Part shown: positions 11,716 through 21,949 of the stretch, one piece after another
Position numbering within the stretch: position 1 is the stretch's first letter
Layout: the number at the start of each line of letters is the position of its first letter
Assembly (NCBI RefSeq): GCF_011761305.1
Contig: NZ_JAAOZC010000002.1
Coordinates: forward strand, 244,001-308,000
Length of the DNA stretch: 64,000 nucleotides
Source: Sphingomonas vulcanisoli
GTDB taxonomy: Bacteria > Pseudomonadota > Alphaproteobacteria > Sphingomonadales > Sphingomonadaceae
Reading direction: 5' to 3'
Notes under the pieces: generated by a model
What the model was told of the DNA's origin: nothing
Seen by the model: the letters and a program-made list of their open reading frames with translations, nothing else
Database searches by the model: none
Program-made: the position numbers and the translations under genes

Positions 11716-12653
11716 TGAGCGCCGCGCTCGCCGAAAAGCCGCACGAGGATCCCGATGCCTTCAAGAAAGGCGAGGCGGTCATCATCGTTCGGGATCTCAA
11801 GAACGGCTTCGGCGAGCAGATGGTCCACGATGGTCTCGATCTCCAGGTCAAGAAGGGCGAGATCCTTGGCGTGGTCGGCGGATCGGGCACGGGCAAATCG
11901 GTGCTGATGCGATCGATCATCGGCCTGCAGCAGCCGCTGTCGGGCGAGGTCGAGGTTTTCGGCGAGCCGATGATCGGCCGCGAGGAGCATGAAGCGCGCG
12001 AGATCCGTAAGCGCTGGGGGGTGCTGTTCCAGGGCGGCGCCTTATTCTCGACGCTCACCGTCGCCGAAAATGTCGAAGTGCCGCTGCGCGAATATTATCC
12101 GTCGCTGGATGAGGCGCTGCTCGATCAGATCGCCAATTATAAAGTGGCGATGAGCGGCCTGGCCCCCGAGGCGGGCGCAAAATTTCCGTCCGAGCTTTCG
12201 GGCGGGATGCGCAAGCGTGCCGGCCTCGCGCGCAGCCTGGCGCTCGATCCCGAGCTTCTCTTCCTCGACGAGCCCACCGCGGGCCTCGATCCGATCGGCG
12301 CCGCCGCCTTCGACGATCTCATCAAGGGATTGAAGGAGACGCTGGGGCTCACCGTCTTCCTGATCACCCACGATCTCGATACGCTGCACGCCATTTGCGA
12401 TCGCATCGCCGTGCTCGCCGACAAGAAGGTGGTGGCGATCGGAACGATCCCGGAATTATTGGCGTTGGACCATCCCTGGATCCAGGAATATTTCAACGGC
12501 CCGCGCGGACGCGCTGCAAATGAGACGAGTGAGCGGCACGCCCACGACGACCCCGCCGAAAATCAGAAGCGGCGCGACGCCGCGCTCAATTCGGCGGGTG
12601 GCGATACTGTCGCGCAGAACGGCACGGAAAACCCTGGGGGCGAGGATCGCTGA
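11715..12653 (+). CDS. mlaF: MlaF-type ABC transporter ATP-binding protein
   Basis: The 312-residue ATPase shows Walker A GGSGTGKS, signature LSGGMRKRAGLARSLA, Walker B LLFLDEPTAGLDP and the H-loop LITHDLDT. It would power the MlaE permease. The ATG at 11715 overlaps the mlaE stop by one base; an upstream ATG at 11706 is possible. After the ABC domain there is a hydrophilic tail of roughly 45 residues (NETSERHAHDDPAENQKRR region) that is unusual for MlaF and looks disordered. Confidence 0.93.
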   Translation: MSAALAEKPHEDPDAFKKGEAVIIVRDLKNGFGEQMVHDGLDLQVKKGEILGVVGGSGTGKSVLMRSIIGLQQPLSGEVEVFGEPMIGREEHEAREIRKRWGVLFQGGALFSTLTVAENVEVPLREYYPSLDEALLDQIANYKVAMSGLAPEAGAKFPSELSGGMRKRAGLARSLALDPELLFLDEPTAGLDPIGAAAFDDLIKGLKETLGLTVFLITHDLDTLHAICDRIAVLADKKVVAIGTIPELLALDHPWIQEYFNGPRGRAANETSERHAHDDPAENQKRRDAALNSAGGDTVAQNGTENPGGEDR

Positions 12654-13585
12654 TGGAAAACCGATCGAACAATATCCTGGTCGGCAGTGTCGTCTTGATC
12701 CTGCTTCTCGTTGCCGTGGTCGTCACCGTCTGGCTGGCGAGCTTCGGCGGCACTCACGAGAAGAAGTACGACATCTTGTTCAAGACCTCGGTCGATGGCC
12801 TCGCCAAGGGCTCCACGGTGGCCTTCTCGGGCGTGCCGGTCGGCAAGATCGATGACATCTCGCTCGTCCCCGATCAGCCCGAGCTGATCAGGGTGCGCAT
12901 CGAGGTCAAGGAGGATACGCCGATCCTCGAAGGCACCGCCGCTACTGTGCAGGGCAGTTTCACCGGGACCAGCACGATCAATCTGGATGGCGCAGTCAAA
13001 GGCGCGCCGCCGATCGATCAGCCGGGGCCCTGGGGCTTTCCGCTGATTCCGCCCAAGGCCGGCGGTCTTGGCGCGATCCTCGCCAACGCGCCGCAATTGC
13101 TCGATCGCCTGACGACGCTGACCGAACGCATCACCGATCTGCTCAATCCGCAGAATCAGAAATCGATCAGCGATACGCTGGCGCATATTGATACGCTTTC
13201 GGGCGCGCTTGCCGATCGTAGCCAGGATATCGCCGCGACGCTGGCCGACGCGCATCTTGCCGTACAGCAGGCGGGCGATGCCGCGCAGAAGATCGGCAAT
13301 CTGGCGGATACGACCAACCAGAACGTCAAGCCGCTGCTTGCCAACCTCAACGATGCGGTCGCATCGGCCAAGCACAGCATGGCCAATCTCGATGGCGCGA
13401 TCGCCGATGCGCGGCCGGGCATCAAGGCGATCAGCACGCAGACCGTGCCCAACCTCAACAAGCTGATCGCCGATCTGGGCGAAACCGCCTCTTCGCTGCA
13501 GGCGATTTCGGGCAAGCTGGATCGCGGCGGCGCCGGCGGGCTGATCGGCGGCGACAAATTGCCGGACTATAAGGGCCACAAATGA
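12653..13585 (+). CDS. mlaD: MCE family protein (MlaD-type)
   Basis: The 310-residue protein is anchored by one N-terminal membrane helix (about residues 8-30) and carries an MCE domain (about 38-115) with the typical GLAKGSTVAFSGVPVGKI. The remaining 180 residues are largely helical with many Asn/Leu/Ala, fitting the long tails of larger MCE proteins that form a periplasmic tube or collar. It binds lipid for the transporter. One-base overlap with mlaF; overlaps the alternative upstream start of the next gene. Confidence 0.92.
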   Translation: MENRSNNILVGSVVLILLLVAVVVTVWLASFGGTHEKKYDILFKTSVDGLAKGSTVAFSGVPVGKIDDISLVPDQPELIRVRIEVKEDTPILEGTAATVQGSFTGTSTINLDGAVKGAPPIDQPGPWGFPLIPPKAGGLGAILANAPQLLDRLTTLTERITDLLNPQNQKSISDTLAHIDTLSGALADRSQDIAATLADAHLAVQQAGDAAQKIGNLADTTNQNVKPLLANLNDAVASAKHSMANLDGAIADARPGIKAISTQTVPNLNKLIADLGETASSLQAISGKLDRGGAGGLIGGDKLPDYKGHK

Positions 13586-13602
13586 GCCAGGGAGGACCGA
13601 CC

Positions 13603-14193
13603 ATGATGATCCGCCGCTTCGCCGTCCTGGCGCTCATGCTGCCGCTGGCCGGCTGCATCAGCTTCGGCGCCAAGCCGCCGCCCGCGTTGATGTCCCTATC
13701 GGCGGCGACGCCGGTTGCGGCGGGCACGACGCGCACGACCAGCGACGAGAAATCGGTCGCCGTTAACATCCCCACGGTGCAGCCCGCACTCGCGACGCAG
13801 CGCGTCATGGTACAGGACGGCCCCAATTCGGTCGCTTATGTGCCGAAGGCGCTGTGGGCGGGATCGCCGGCCTTGCTGTTCCGCAATCTGCTCGCGGAAA
13901 CGATTACTGCCAAGACGGGCCGCTTCGTGCCCGATCAGCGCGCGACCGGCCTCCAGCCCGATCTTAGGGTTTCGGGGCAACTCGTGCAGTTCGGCGTCGA
14001 CGCGCCCGCCAGGCAGGCGGTGGTGATCTTCGACGGTGTGCTCGCGCATGCCGGATCGACCACGCTGCAGACCCGGCGCTTCGAAGCGCACGCGCCGATT
14101 GCGGCGGTGAATGAGGGCGATGTTGCGGCCGGGGTCAATCAGGCGGCCAATCAGGTTGCCGCCGATGTTGCCGCCTGGGTCGGGGCCAACTAA
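13603..14193 (+). CDS. ABC-type transport auxiliary lipoprotein (PqiC/DUF330-like)
   Basis: The 196-residue lipoprotein has lipobox LPLAGC followed by a periplasmic domain of the ABC_trans_aux type, a family shared with PqiC. The ATG at 13603 is preceded by GGAGGA six bases upstream and is preferred to the 13582 ATG that overlaps mlaD. Its place as fourth gene suggests it is the outer-membrane partner of the MCE protein, standing where MlaC or MlaA would be expected in enterobacteria. Confidence 0.85.
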   Translation: MMIRRFAVLALMLPLAGCISFGAKPPPALMSLSAATPVAAGTTRTTSDEKSVAVNIPTVQPALATQRVMVQDGPNSVAYVPKALWAGSPALLFRNLLAETITAKTGRFVPDQRATGLQPDLRVSGQLVQFGVDAPARQAVVIFDGVLAHAGSTTLQTRRFEAHAPIAAVNEGDVAAGVNQAANQVAADVAAWVGAN

Positions 14194-14204
14194 CCCTGAA
14201 GCTC

Positions 14205-14939
14205 ATGAGGATCGGAATCATCGGTGCGGCCGGCCGCATGGGGCAGGCCATCGCTGGGCTCGCGCCGGAACTGGACGTGACGGTGGCGGGCGGCTTCGAT
14301 CGCGACGGCGTGGTCAGCGGCGACTATGCCGATCTGCCCGCCTTGGCCGGCGCGGTGGACGTGCTGATCGACTTTTCCAATCCCGAAGCCCTCGCCGCCA
14401 ATCTGGAAGCGGCACGGTTGGCCGGTACGCCGATCGTGATCGGCACCACCGGGCTCGGCTCCGATCATCATGCCGCGATCGATGCCGCCGCGCTGCGGAT
14501 CGCGATACTGCAGACCGCCAACACATCGCTGGGCGTCAACGTCTTGGCGGCCTTGGTCGAACAGGCGGCGCAGAAGCTCGGGCCCGATTGGGATATCGAG
14601 ATCGTCGAGATGCACCATCGCCATAAGGTCGACGCGCCCTCGGGCACGGCGCTGCTGCTCGGCGCGGCAGCCAATGCCGGGCGCGGTACGGCGAGCAACC
14701 GCCTCGATCGTATGGCAGGGGGCGCGCGCCAGGAAGGCGACATCTATTATGCCTCGCTGCGCGGCGGATCCGTAGCGGGCGATCATCAGGTGGTCTTTGC
14801 CACCGAGGGCGAGCGCATCGAACTCGGCCATCGCGCCGAAAGCCGCGCAATCTTCGCGCGCGGTGCGCTCAGGGCAGCGCAGTGGCTCAGGAGCCAGCAG
14901 GCGGGCCGCTACACGATGGCGGATATGCTCGGCCTCTAG
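14205..14939 (+). CDS. dapB: 4-hydroxy-tetrahydrodipicolinate reductase
   Basis: DapB makes tetrahydrodipicolinate with NAD(P)H in lysine and diaminopimelate synthesis. The 244-residue protein begins with the nucleotide-binding GAAGRMG (residues 7-13). The catalytic segment is EIVEMHHRHKVDAPSGTALLLG, with the histidine pair and the lysine of the family. Length is at the short end for DapB but complete. It is followed two bases later by nth. Confidence 0.95.
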   Translation: MRIGIIGAAGRMGQAIAGLAPELDVTVAGGFDRDGVVSGDYADLPALAGAVDVLIDFSNPEALAANLEAARLAGTPIVIGTTGLGSDHHAAIDAAALRIAILQTANTSLGVNVLAALVEQAAQKLGPDWDIEIVEMHHRHKVDAPSGTALLLGAAANAGRGTASNRLDRMAGGARQEGDIYYASLRGGSVAGDHQVVFATEGERIELGHRAESRAIFARGALRAAQWLRSQQAGRYTMADMLGL

Positions 14940-14941
14940 AA

Positions 14942-15619
14942 GTGAAGAAGGCCGATATCTTCGAATTCTATCGGCGGCTGGCGGAGGACAATCCCGCGCC
15001 GGAAACCGAGCTGCAATGGACCAACCCCTACACGTTGCTCGTCGCCGTCGCGCTCTCCGCTCAGGCAACCGATATCGGCGTCAACAAGGCGACGAAGGCG
15101 CTGTTCGCCACGGTCGATACGCCGGCCAAGATGCTCGCGTTGGGCGAAGCGGGTCTCAAGCGGCACATCAAGACGATCGGCCTGTTCAACACCAAGGCCA
15201 AGAACGTCATCGCCGCTGCGCAGATCCTGGTCGATCGCTTCGGCGGTGAAGTGCCGCGCGATCGCGCCGCGCTGGAGACGTTGCCCGGCGTCGGCCGTAA
15301 GACCGCCAATGTTGTGCTTAATGTCGCGTTCGGCGAGCCGACGATCGCGGTCGATACGCACATCTTCCGCGTTGCCAATCGCACCAGCCTCGCGCCGGGC
15401 AAGGATGTTCGGGCGGTGGAGGACCGGCTGATGAAGGTCACGCCCAAGCCCTTCCTCACGCACGCCCACCATTGGCTGATCCTGCACGGCCGCTACGTCT
15501 GCAAGGCGCGACGACCCGAGTGCTGGCGCTGCATCGAAGTCGATCTTTGCGCGTTTAAGCCCAAGACCCCACCGCCGACCGATGCCGGCGCCCACGGGGC
15601 CGTGCCGGAGAGCCCCTGA
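14942..15619 (+). CDS. nth: Endonuclease III
   Basis: Nth is a DNA glycosylase/AP lyase that removes oxidised pyrimidines. The 225-residue reading from GTG 14942, two bases after the dapB stop, gives the normal N-terminus; upstream readings lie inside dapB. The helix-hairpin-helix LPGVGRKTANVV holds the catalytic lysine, VDTHIFR holds the catalytic aspartate, and the [4Fe-4S] cluster motif C-x6-C-x2-C-x5-C is intact near the C-terminus. The stop overlaps the next gene in TGATG. Confidence 0.94.
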   Translation: MKKADIFEFYRRLAEDNPAPETELQWTNPYTLLVAVALSAQATDIGVNKATKALFATVDTPAKMLALGEAGLKRHIKTIGLFNTKAKNVIAAAQILVDRFGGEVPRDRAALETLPGVGRKTANVVLNVAFGEPTIAVDTHIFRVANRTSLAPGKDVRAVEDRLMKVTPKPFLTHAHHWLILHGRYVCKARRPECWRCIEVDLCAFKPKTPPPTDAGAHGAVPESP

Positions 15620-15984
15620 TGCCACGCACCCTCGCCTTCATTCTCCTCGCCGTTGTTTCCGCCGCAAGCGCCAAGGCGCCCCCGGAAGTCGTCACGCCTG
15701 CGGGCAAGCCCGTCAGCTGCGTGCCCCTCGCCAACATCCGTGAAACGCACGTCCGCGACGATCGCACGATCGATTTCGTCATGACGGGCAAGACATCCTA
15801 TCGAAACACGCTGCCCTACGCCTGCCCCGAACTAGGCTTCGAAAAAGCGTTCAGCTACGAAACCTCGCTCAGCCAGCTCTGCTCCAGCGATATCATCACG
15901 GTCTTCCGCAACGATGGCGGCGGTCCGCGCCGCGGCGCCAGCTGCGGCCTCGGCCCCTTCCAGCCGGTCACGGGCCTGCGTTGA
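15619..15984 (+). CDS. Small exported protein, DUF6491-like
   Basis: The 121-residue product has a signal peptide (cleavage probably after ASAKA) and a cysteine-containing domain. The pattern with CVPLANIRET, an aspartate/arginine-rich strand, YRNTLPYACPEL, SQLCSSDIITV and CGLGPFQPV resembles the DUF6491 family. Four cysteines may form two disulfides in the periplasm. Function unknown. Start overlaps the nth stop by one base, so it is probably co-translated. Confidence 0.75.
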   Translation: MPRTLAFILLAVVSAASAKAPPEVVTPAGKPVSCVPLANIRETHVRDDRTIDFVMTGKTSYRNTLPYACPELGFEKAFSYETSLSQLCSSDIITVFRNDGGGPRRGASCGLGPFQPVTGLR

Positions 15985-16027
15985 CGGGCTAGCGGGAGGC
16001 CCAAGCGCCTGCTAAGCGCGCCCGCAG

Positions 16028-16104
<77 letters not shown>

Positions 16105-16136
16105 AATCTGATAACGATGGCCCGGTAGGGGGACGT

Positions 16137-16784
16137 TCAACCCCGCTGCGCGGCGGTCTCGACACGCTGGAGCACGCGATCGAGGGCGATCAGCAGCTCC
16201 TCGTCATCGGCGTTGGCGGCGGCGCGAATCTGATCGACGATGGCGACGATCGCCTCGGGGCTGGCCGCGCGGATATGATCGAGCCGTTCGATCTCCATCA
16301 TCGCCTCACTGGCCAGACGGCGTAACTGGTGCTCGTGTTCTGCCGGCAGGCCGACATGCGGCTTGGAATCGATCGCGCAGAGCGTGCCGAGTGCAGCGCC
16401 TTCGCGCGTGACCAGCGGCGCGCCCGCGTAAAAACGAATGTGGGGCGCTTCAGTTACCAGCGGATTGTGTGCGAAGCGCGGGTCCTGCGTGGCGTCCGGC
16501 ACCACCATTGTCTCGCCGGGTTCCAGAATGGCGTAAGCGCAGAACGCAATGTCGCGGTCGGTCTCTTCGGCTTCCAAGCCATGGATAGCCGGGAACCATT
16601 GCCGATCGCGATCGACGATCGAAATGGCCACGATCGGCACATCGAGCAGTTCGGCGACGCGATCGACGATCGCGCGCAGTCGCTGGTTGCCGCGCAACGA
16701 CAGCACGCCGGAGGCGAAGAGCGCCGCCTGACGAAGCACCTCTCCGGGCGGGAGCGGCGCGGAAGGGAAAGGCATTGCGGTCAA
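16137..16784 (-). CDS. GAF domain protein
   Basis: The 215-residue protein carries a GAF sensory domain over about residues 35-165, with the recognisable [31 protein letters not shown] and [22 protein letters not shown]. No kinase, GGDEF or EAL output follows; the C-terminus is helical. TTG 16784 has GGAG six bases upstream; ATG 16775, three codons in, lacks a ribosome site but is also possible. A signal-input role is likely, and the ligand and partner are unknown. Confidence 0.85.
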   Translation of the reverse strand: MTAMPFPSAPLPPGEVLRQAALFASGVLSLRGNQRLRAIVDRVAELLDVPIVAISIVDRDRQWFPAIHGLEAEETDRDIAFCAYAILEPGETMVVPDATQDPRFAHNPLVTEAPHIRFYAGAPLVTREGAALGTLCAIDSKPHVGLPAEHEHQLRRLASEAMMEIERLDHIRAASPEAIVAIVDQIRAAANADDEELLIALDRVLQRVETAAQRG

Positions 16785-16867
16785 GCCAGGCTCCGAGCGA
16801 GTTTTGAACGGTAAGAAAAGGTAACATTCCGGTCCATCCGGGATTGTACTTAGCGGTCCTTGAACGC

Positions 16868-18190
16868 CTAGACGGGGGGCGTTTCATTGGCGGCGAGCAC
16901 TTCTCCGGCGAGGTAAAGCGAGCCGCCTATCAGCACGGTCAGCGGCGCCTGCGCTTCATCGGCGATAGCGCGCAGCGTGGCCTCCAGGCCGTCGTTCGAG
17001 GCGACCGCGAGCCCGTGGATCGCGGCGGCCGTGGCAATCGCGCCGGGATCATGCGCGGCGTGGCCCGCGATTGGCATCGGGTGGATCACGGCTTTGCTCC
17101 CTGCAAAGGGCTCCAGAAAGCCCGTGAGATCCTTGTTGGCGAGCATCCCGAGCAGGATGTGGAAGCGGCGGCCGGGAGCCAACCGGCGGCGGAAGAAATC
17201 CGCGATGGCGCGGCCCGCGGCGGGATTATGGCCGCCATCCAGCCAGAGTTCGGCGTCCGCTGGCAGGAGCGCGGCCAGCCGCCCGTGACTAAGCTGCTGC
17301 AGCCGGGCCGGCCATTCCGCCCAGCCCATCGCCGCGCGCAGCGCCGCAGGCGGCACGGCCAGCGCATCCTGATGGCGCAGCATCGCCACGGCCAGCGCGG
17401 CATTGGTTGCCTGATGCGCACCGGGCAGACGCGGCAAGGGTAGCTCAAGCTCGCCTTGCGAGTCCTTGTAGCGCAACTTGCCGCCCGCGGCCTGCGCGTC
17501 CCATCCCGCATCGCGCGCGATCCAGTGCGTGCCGACATGCTTGACCACCTGGCCGATGCGATTGGCGACGCGGGCCGGATAGTGGAGCGTGACGAGCGGC
17601 GCCCCGGCCTTGGCGATGCCCGCCTTCTCGGCGGCGATATCCTCGATCCGATCGCCGAGGAAGGCCTGGTGATCGATCCCGAGCTGCGCGATCCCGCAGA
17701 TCAACGGCTGCTCGATTACATTGGTAGCGTCGAGACGGCCCCCGAGTCCGACTTCGATAATGCAGGCATCGGCGCGGTGGCGCGTGAAAGCGAGGAAAGC
17801 GGCGGCGGTCGTTACCTCGAAGAAGCTGGCGCCGATATCATGGCTGGCATCGAGCACCTCCTCCAGCAGCTGCGCGAGCAGCGCATCGTCGATCAGCGAT
17901 CCGGCGATCCGGATGCGTTCGTTGAAGCGGACGAGGTGCGGGCTGGTGTAGACGTGGCAGGTCAGCCCAGCCGCCTCGATCGCCGCGCGGAGGAAAGCGC
18001 AGGTCGAGCCCTTGCCGTTGGTGCCCGCGACATGAAACACGGGCGGCAGATCATGCTGCGGATTACCGAGCCGATCGAGCAGCGCCGTGATGCGTTCCAG
18101 CCCGAGGACGTCGGCGCCCGGCGATAGTGCCCATAGCCGATCGAGCTGTCGCTGCACCGCCGGATCGGTAGAGTGGGCGTGATCGGCCAA
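16868..18190 (-). CDS. folC: Bifunctional folylpolyglutamate / dihydrofolate synthase
   Basis: FolC adds glutamate to dihydropteroate and to reduced folates. The 440-residue Mur-ligase-type enzyme has the P-loop HVAGTNGKGST, the VEVGLGGRLDATNV block and DGGHNPAA in the C-terminal domain. The initiation codon appears to be TTG 18190, and the only good Shine-Dalgarno sequence, GGGAGGGG, lies inside the first arm of the palindromic repeat that starts at 18197. Last gene of the trpF-trpB-trpA-accD-folC run. Confidence 0.93.
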   Translation of the reverse strand: MADHAHSTDPAVQRQLDRLWALSPGADVLGLERITALLDRLGNPQHDLPPVFHVAGTNGKGSTCAFLRAAIEAAGLTCHVYTSPHLVRFNERIRIAGSLIDDALLAQLLEEVLDASHDIGASFFEVTTAAAFLAFTRHRADACIIEVGLGGRLDATNVIEQPLICGIAQLGIDHQAFLGDRIEDIAAEKAGIAKAGAPLVTLHYPARVANRIGQVVKHVGTHWIARDAGWDAQAAGGKLRYKDSQGELELPLPRLPGAHQATNAALAVAMLRHQDALAVPPAALRAAMGWAEWPARLQQLSHGRLAALLPADAELWLDGGHNPAAGRAIADFFRRRLAPGRRFHILLGMLANKDLTGFLEPFAGSKAVIHPMPIAGHAAHDPGAIATAAAIHGLAVASNDGLEATLRAIADEAQAPLTVLIGGSLYLAGEVLAANETPPV

Positions 18191-18196
18191 GTCTCA

Positions 18197-18343
18197 CCCC
18201 TCCCTTTCAAGGGAGGGGCAGGGGGTGGGTAAGCGACGAAGGGGTTTGATGCCCGGCACGTCGCTTTGCGGCAAGAGGTTGGAATTCTCTTGGCGCGCAG
18301 ACGCGCGCACCCACCCCCGACCCCTCCCTTTAAAGGGAGGGGC
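18197..18343. repeat. Two-armed inverted repeat, family B
   Basis: Arms CCCCTCCCTTTCAAGGGAGGGG and CCCCTCCCTTTAAAGGGAGGGG enclose a core with GGGGGTGGGT...ACCCACCCCC and AGACGCGCGC. A near-identical copy is at 30091-30237. It fills the accD-folC gap; the left arm supplies the folC ribosome site. Confidence 0.82.
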
Positions 18344-18354
18344 TTCCTTCATGA

Positions 18355-19206
18355 TCACGCCGCGCCGGCCGGGCAAAGGAAGCCGATGAGGTTGGCCAGC
18401 TCGGCGCGCAGATGGTGGCGGTGGACAACGCGATCGAGCATGCCGTGATCGAGCAGATATTCGGCCCGCTGGAAACCGGGCGGCAATTTCTCGCGGATCG
18501 TGCTTTCGATCACGCGCTGGCCCGCGAAGCCGATCAGCGCGCCCGGCTCGGCAATCTGGATGTCGCCGAGCATCGCATAGGAAGCGGTGACGCCGCCCGT
18601 CGTCGGATCGGTCAGCACGACGATATACGGCAACCCTGTTTCGTGCAGCTTCTGGATCGCCACCGTGGTCCGGGGCATCTGCATCAGGCTGAGGATGCCT
18701 TCCTGCATCCGCGCGCCGCCCGCGGCGGTGAAGATGATGTAGGGCGCCTGCTCGGCAATCGCCGCCTCGACCCCGGCAACAAAGGCCGCTCCGACCGCCA
18801 TGCCCATCGATCCGCCCATGAAGGCGAAGTGCTGGACACCGACCACCGCTTTCAGCCCCTCTATCCGACCGCTGGCGTTGATCAGCGCATCCTGCTCGCC
18901 CGTCGCCGTGCGCGCTGCCTTCAGCCGATCCGGATAGCGCTTCGAATCGCGAAACTTGAGCGGGTCTTCCTTCACCGCCGGGCTGGGCAGCGGCACGTAG
19001 ATGCCACTGTCGAAAATCGCATCGAAGCGCGCGTCCGGCCCTATGCGGCCATGATGCTCGCACTTGGGGCAGACCGACTGATTTTCTTCATATTCCTTGG
19101 TGAAGAGCATCGTCCCGCAGTTCGGGCATTTGTGCCACAGATTGTCGGGCGTCTCGCGCTTCGGCACGAAGGGAAGCGAATTGCGGACCTTGTCGAGCCA
19201 GCTCAT
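18355..19206 (-). CDS. accD: Acetyl-CoA carboxylase carboxyltransferase beta subunit
   Basis: AccD (283 residues) works with AccA to carboxylate acetyl-CoA for fatty acid synthesis. The N-terminal zinc ribbon is visible as Cys27, Cys30, Cys46 and Cys49. The crotonase-fold part has [12 protein letters not shown] and the oxyanion-forming [12 protein letters not shown]. The start overlaps the trpA stop in ATGA. The accD position between trpA and folC is conserved in proteobacteria. Confidence 0.96.
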   Translation of the reverse strand: MSWLDKVRNSLPFVPKRETPDNLWHKCPNCGTMLFTKEYEENQSVCPKCEHHGRIGPDARFDAIFDSGIYVPLPSPAVKEDPLKFRDSKRYPDRLKAARTATGEQDALINASGRIEGLKAVVGVQHFAFMGGSMGMAVGAAFVAGVEAAIAEQAPYIIFTAAGGARMQEGILSLMQMPRTTVAIQKLHETGLPYIVVLTDPTTGGVTASYAMLGDIQIAEPGALIGFAGQRVIESTIREKLPPGFQRAEYLLDHGMLDRVVHRHHLRAELANLIGFLCPAGAA

Positions 19207-20024
19207 GCGGGCACCTTTTCTGTGTTCCGAAGCGCCGCGGCAAGGCCTGCCACCACCTGTCCGGCGGCGGCGGCCGGATCCTCGCCCGCCGCGGCGGCCT
19301 TGGCGATGGCATCGATGATCGCCGATCCGACCACGACGCCATCGGCGACCTTGCCGATCGCCGCCGCCTGATCGGGCGTGCGCACCCCGAAGCCGACCGC
19401 GATCGGCAGATGAGTCGCCGCCTTCAGCCGCACAACCGCATCCTCAATGCTAGCCTGCTGCGCCTGCTGCTGGCCGGTGATGCCCGCGACCGAGACATAA
19501 TAGAGAAAGCCGCCCGCGCCCTCGAGCACGGCGGGCAGCCGCGCGGCATCGGTGGTCGGCGTAGCGAGACGGATGAAGGCGATATCCTGCGCACGGAGCG
19601 CAGGGCCGAGCACGCCGTCCTGTTCCGCCGGAATATCCACGCAGATCACGCCGTCGGCACCGGCCTCTGCCGCCTGCTCCGCGAACCGCTCCGCGCCCCG
19701 GCGCAGCATCGTGTTGGCATATCCCATCAGCACAAGTGGCACATCGGGATGGCGGGCGCGGAAGTCCCGCGCGATGTCGAGGAGCTTGGCCGTGTTGGCG
19801 CCCGCGGCGAGCGCGCGCAAATTGGCGAGCTGGATCGCGGGGCCATCCGCCATCGGATCGGTGAACGGCAGACCGAGCTCGATCAGGTCCGCGCCATTCT
19901 CGACCAGCGCATCGAGGATCGCGGGCGTCGCCTCGGGCGAGGGATCGCCGCCGGTGACGAAGCAGATCAGCGCGGCCCGCCCCTCGGCGGAAGTAGAGGC
20001 GAAAGTGAGGCCAATGCGGCTCAT
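19203..20024 (-). CDS. trpA: Tryptophan synthase alpha chain
   Basis: TrpA cleaves indole-3-glycerol phosphate to indole. The 273-residue protein has catalytic Glu49 in [11 protein letters not shown] and Asp60 in DPMAD, the same numbering as in the Escherichia coli enzyme. The phosphate-binding [10 protein letters not shown] and GVVVGSAI are present near the C-terminus. ATG 20024 overlaps the trpB stop by ATGA, which also rules out the longer frame reading. Confidence 0.96.
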   Translation of the reverse strand: MSRIGLTFASTSAEGRAALICFVTGGDPSPEATPAILDALVENGADLIELGLPFTDPMADGPAIQLANLRALAAGANTAKLLDIARDFRARHPDVPLVLMGYANTMLRRGAERFAEQAAEAGADGVICVDIPAEQDGVLGPALRAQDIAFIRLATPTTDAARLPAVLEGAGGFLYYVSVAGITGQQQAQQASIEDAVVRLKAATHLPIAVGFGVRTPDQAAAIGKVADGVVVGSAIIDAIAKAAAAGEDPAAAAGQVVAGLAAALRNTEKVPA

Positions 20025-21250
20025 ATCGTCACCCCTAACGATGCCGCCACAGTCGCCATGTCCTTGTCGCCGCGGCCGGAGAGGTTGACGAGGATGATCT
20101 GGTCCCGCGTCATCTCCCGCGCCTTGGCCGGCACCGCGGCGAGCGCGTGGGCACATTCCAGGGCGGGGATGATGCCCTCGACGCGGGTGAGGTGGGTGAA
20201 GGCGTCCAGAGCCTCCTGATCGGTGACGCTGCCATAGGTGACGCGACCGATATCGTGCAGCCAGGCATGTTCGGGGCCGATGCCGGGGTAATCGAGACCG
20301 GCCGAGATCGAATGCGCCTCGGTGATCTGGCCGTCGTCATCCTGGAGCAGATAGGTGCGGTTGCCGTGGAGCACGCCCGGCGTGCCGCCGTTGATGCTGG
20401 CGGCGTGCGCCTTGTCGAGCCCGTGCCCCGCCGCTTCGATGCCGAGCATCGCGACTTCCGGGTCGTCCAGGAAGGCGTGGAATAGGCCGATCGCGTTCGA
20501 TCCGCCGCCCACCGCCGCGACCAGGAGATCGGGCAGTTTGCCCTCGGCCTCCAGCATCTGCGAGCGCGCCTCGGTGCCGATCACCGATTGGAAATCGCGG
20601 ACCAGCTCGGGATAGGGATGCGGCCCGGCAACCGTGCCGATCAGGTAGAACGTGTCGTCGACATTGGCGACCCAGTCGCGCAGCGCCTCGTTGAGCGCAT
20701 CCTTCAATGTTTGCGCGCCGCTGGTTACCGGGATAACCTCGGCTCCGAGCAATTTCATGCGGAAGACGTTGGGCTGCTGCCGCTCGACATCCTTGGCGCC
20801 CATATAGACGACGCATTTCAGCCCGAAGCGCGCGCAGACCGTGGCGGTGGCGACGCCGTGCGATCCGGCGCCGGTTTCGGCGATGATCCGCGTGCGGCCC
20901 ATGCGGCGCGCGAGCAGGATCTGGCCGATGCAATTGTTGATCTTGTGCGCGCCGGTGTGGTTGAGTTCTTCGCGCTTGAGATAGACCTTGGCGCCCATCC
21001 CTGGCGCGGCACTCTCGCGGATCGTCTCGGTCAGCCGCTCGGCATAATAGAGTGGGCTCGGGCGGCCGACATAATGGGTCATCAGCCCATCGAACTCGGC
21101 CTTGAACGCCGGGTCCGCCTTGGCGGCGCGATATTCGCGCTCCAGCTCGAGGATGAGCGGCATCAGCGTCTCGGCGACATAGCGGCCGCCATAGTCGCCG
21201 AAATGGCCCTGCGCGTCGGGCTGTTGACGGAGCGAATTAAGGAGGGTCAT
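20021..21250 (-). CDS. trpB: Tryptophan synthase beta chain
   Basis: TrpB condenses indole with serine using pyridoxal phosphate. The 409-residue protein has the PLP lysine at residue 103 in [10 protein letters not shown] and the phosphate-binding GGGSNAIG. Glu in the active-site loop region ETGAGSHG is present. Length is normal for the TrpB1 form. Its start overlaps the trpF stop in ATGA. Confidence 0.97.
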   Translation of the reverse strand: MTLLNSLRQQPDAQGHFGDYGGRYVAETLMPLILELEREYRAAKADPAFKAEFDGLMTHYVGRPSPLYYAERLTETIRESAAPGMGAKVYLKREELNHTGAHKINNCIGQILLARRMGRTRIIAETGAGSHGVATATVCARFGLKCVVYMGAKDVERQQPNVFRMKLLGAEVIPVTSGAQTLKDALNEALRDWVANVDDTFYLIGTVAGPHPYPELVRDFQSVIGTEARSQMLEAEGKLPDLLVAAVGGGSNAIGLFHAFLDDPEVAMLGIEAAGHGLDKAHAASINGGTPGVLHGNRTYLLQDDDGQITEAHSISAGLDYPGIGPEHAWLHDIGRVTYGSVTDQEALDAFTHLTRVEGIIPALECAHALAAVPAKAREMTRDQIILVNLSGRGDKDMATVAASLGVTI

Positions 21251-21882
21251 TGCGCGGCTGCCTTAAGGAACGCCGCGATCTTGTCCACATCCTTGATGCC
21301 GGGCGCGCTTTCCACGCCCGACGAGACGTCGACCGCAGGGGCACCGGTGATGCCGATCGCCTCGCGGAGGTTGCCGGCATCGAGGCCGCCCGAAAGCAGC
21401 CAGGGCAGCGGATGATCGAAGCCCTCCAGCAGCCGCCAATCGAAGCGCAGGCCCTGCCCGCCGGGGATTACGGCATCGGCGGGGGCCTTCGCATCGTAAA
21501 GGATGCGGTCGGCGGCGCCGCGATAGCGGGTGACGAGCGCGAGATCGTCGCGCGTGCGGACCGGCGCAGCTTTCCACACCTCGATTCCGTAACGGCGGCC
21601 GAGCGAAGCGGCCTGCTCGGGGCTTTCCTTGCCGTGCAGCTGGATCGCGGTGAGCCCCGCAGCGACGGCAGCGGCGATCGCCCCGTCCTCGGCATCGACG
21701 AACACGCCGACCTTGCCGACATGGTTCGGCGCCCGCGCGATCAGCGCGGCGGCGGCTTGCGAATCGATATTGCGCGGACTAGGGGCGCAGAAGACGAAGC
21801 CGATCCAGGCAGCGCCTCCCGCGATCGCGGCATCCATCGCCGCGTTGGTGGTTACACCACAGATCTTGGTCCGCACGGGCAT
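21247..21882 (-). CDS. trpF: Phosphoribosylanthranilate isomerase
   Basis: TrpF carries out the Amadori rearrangement of phosphoribosylanthranilate. The chosen ATG 21882 begins [11 protein letters not shown], placing the catalytic cysteine at residue 8, the standard position; an ATG twelve codons upstream (21918) would add an unconserved leader. The catalytic aspartate lies in the AVDVSSGVE region and the phosphate site in LSGGLDAGN. 211 residues. First gene of the trpFBA-accD-folC unit. Confidence 0.93.
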   Translation of the reverse strand: MPVRTKICGVTTNAAMDAAIAGGAAWIGFVFCAPSPRNIDSQAAAALIARAPNHVGKVGVFVDAEDGAIAAAVAAGLTAIQLHGKESPEQAASLGRRYGIEVWKAAPVRTRDDLALVTRYRGAADRILYDAKAPADAVIPGGQGLRFDWRLLEGFDHPLPWLLSGGLDAGNLREAIGITGAPAVDVSSGVESAPGIKDVDKIAAFLKAAAQ

Positions 21883-21949
21883 GGCAGCGCGGCTGGCCCA
21901 TGCGCTGCAAAAGCGCAACCGCTAACGCGATCATTCCATCCCCGATATC

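Noticed and set aside
18197-18343. CRISPR or phage attachment site interpretation of the repeats
   Set aside because: Copies are dispersed, palindromic and not regularly spaced; no cas or integrase genes are near.
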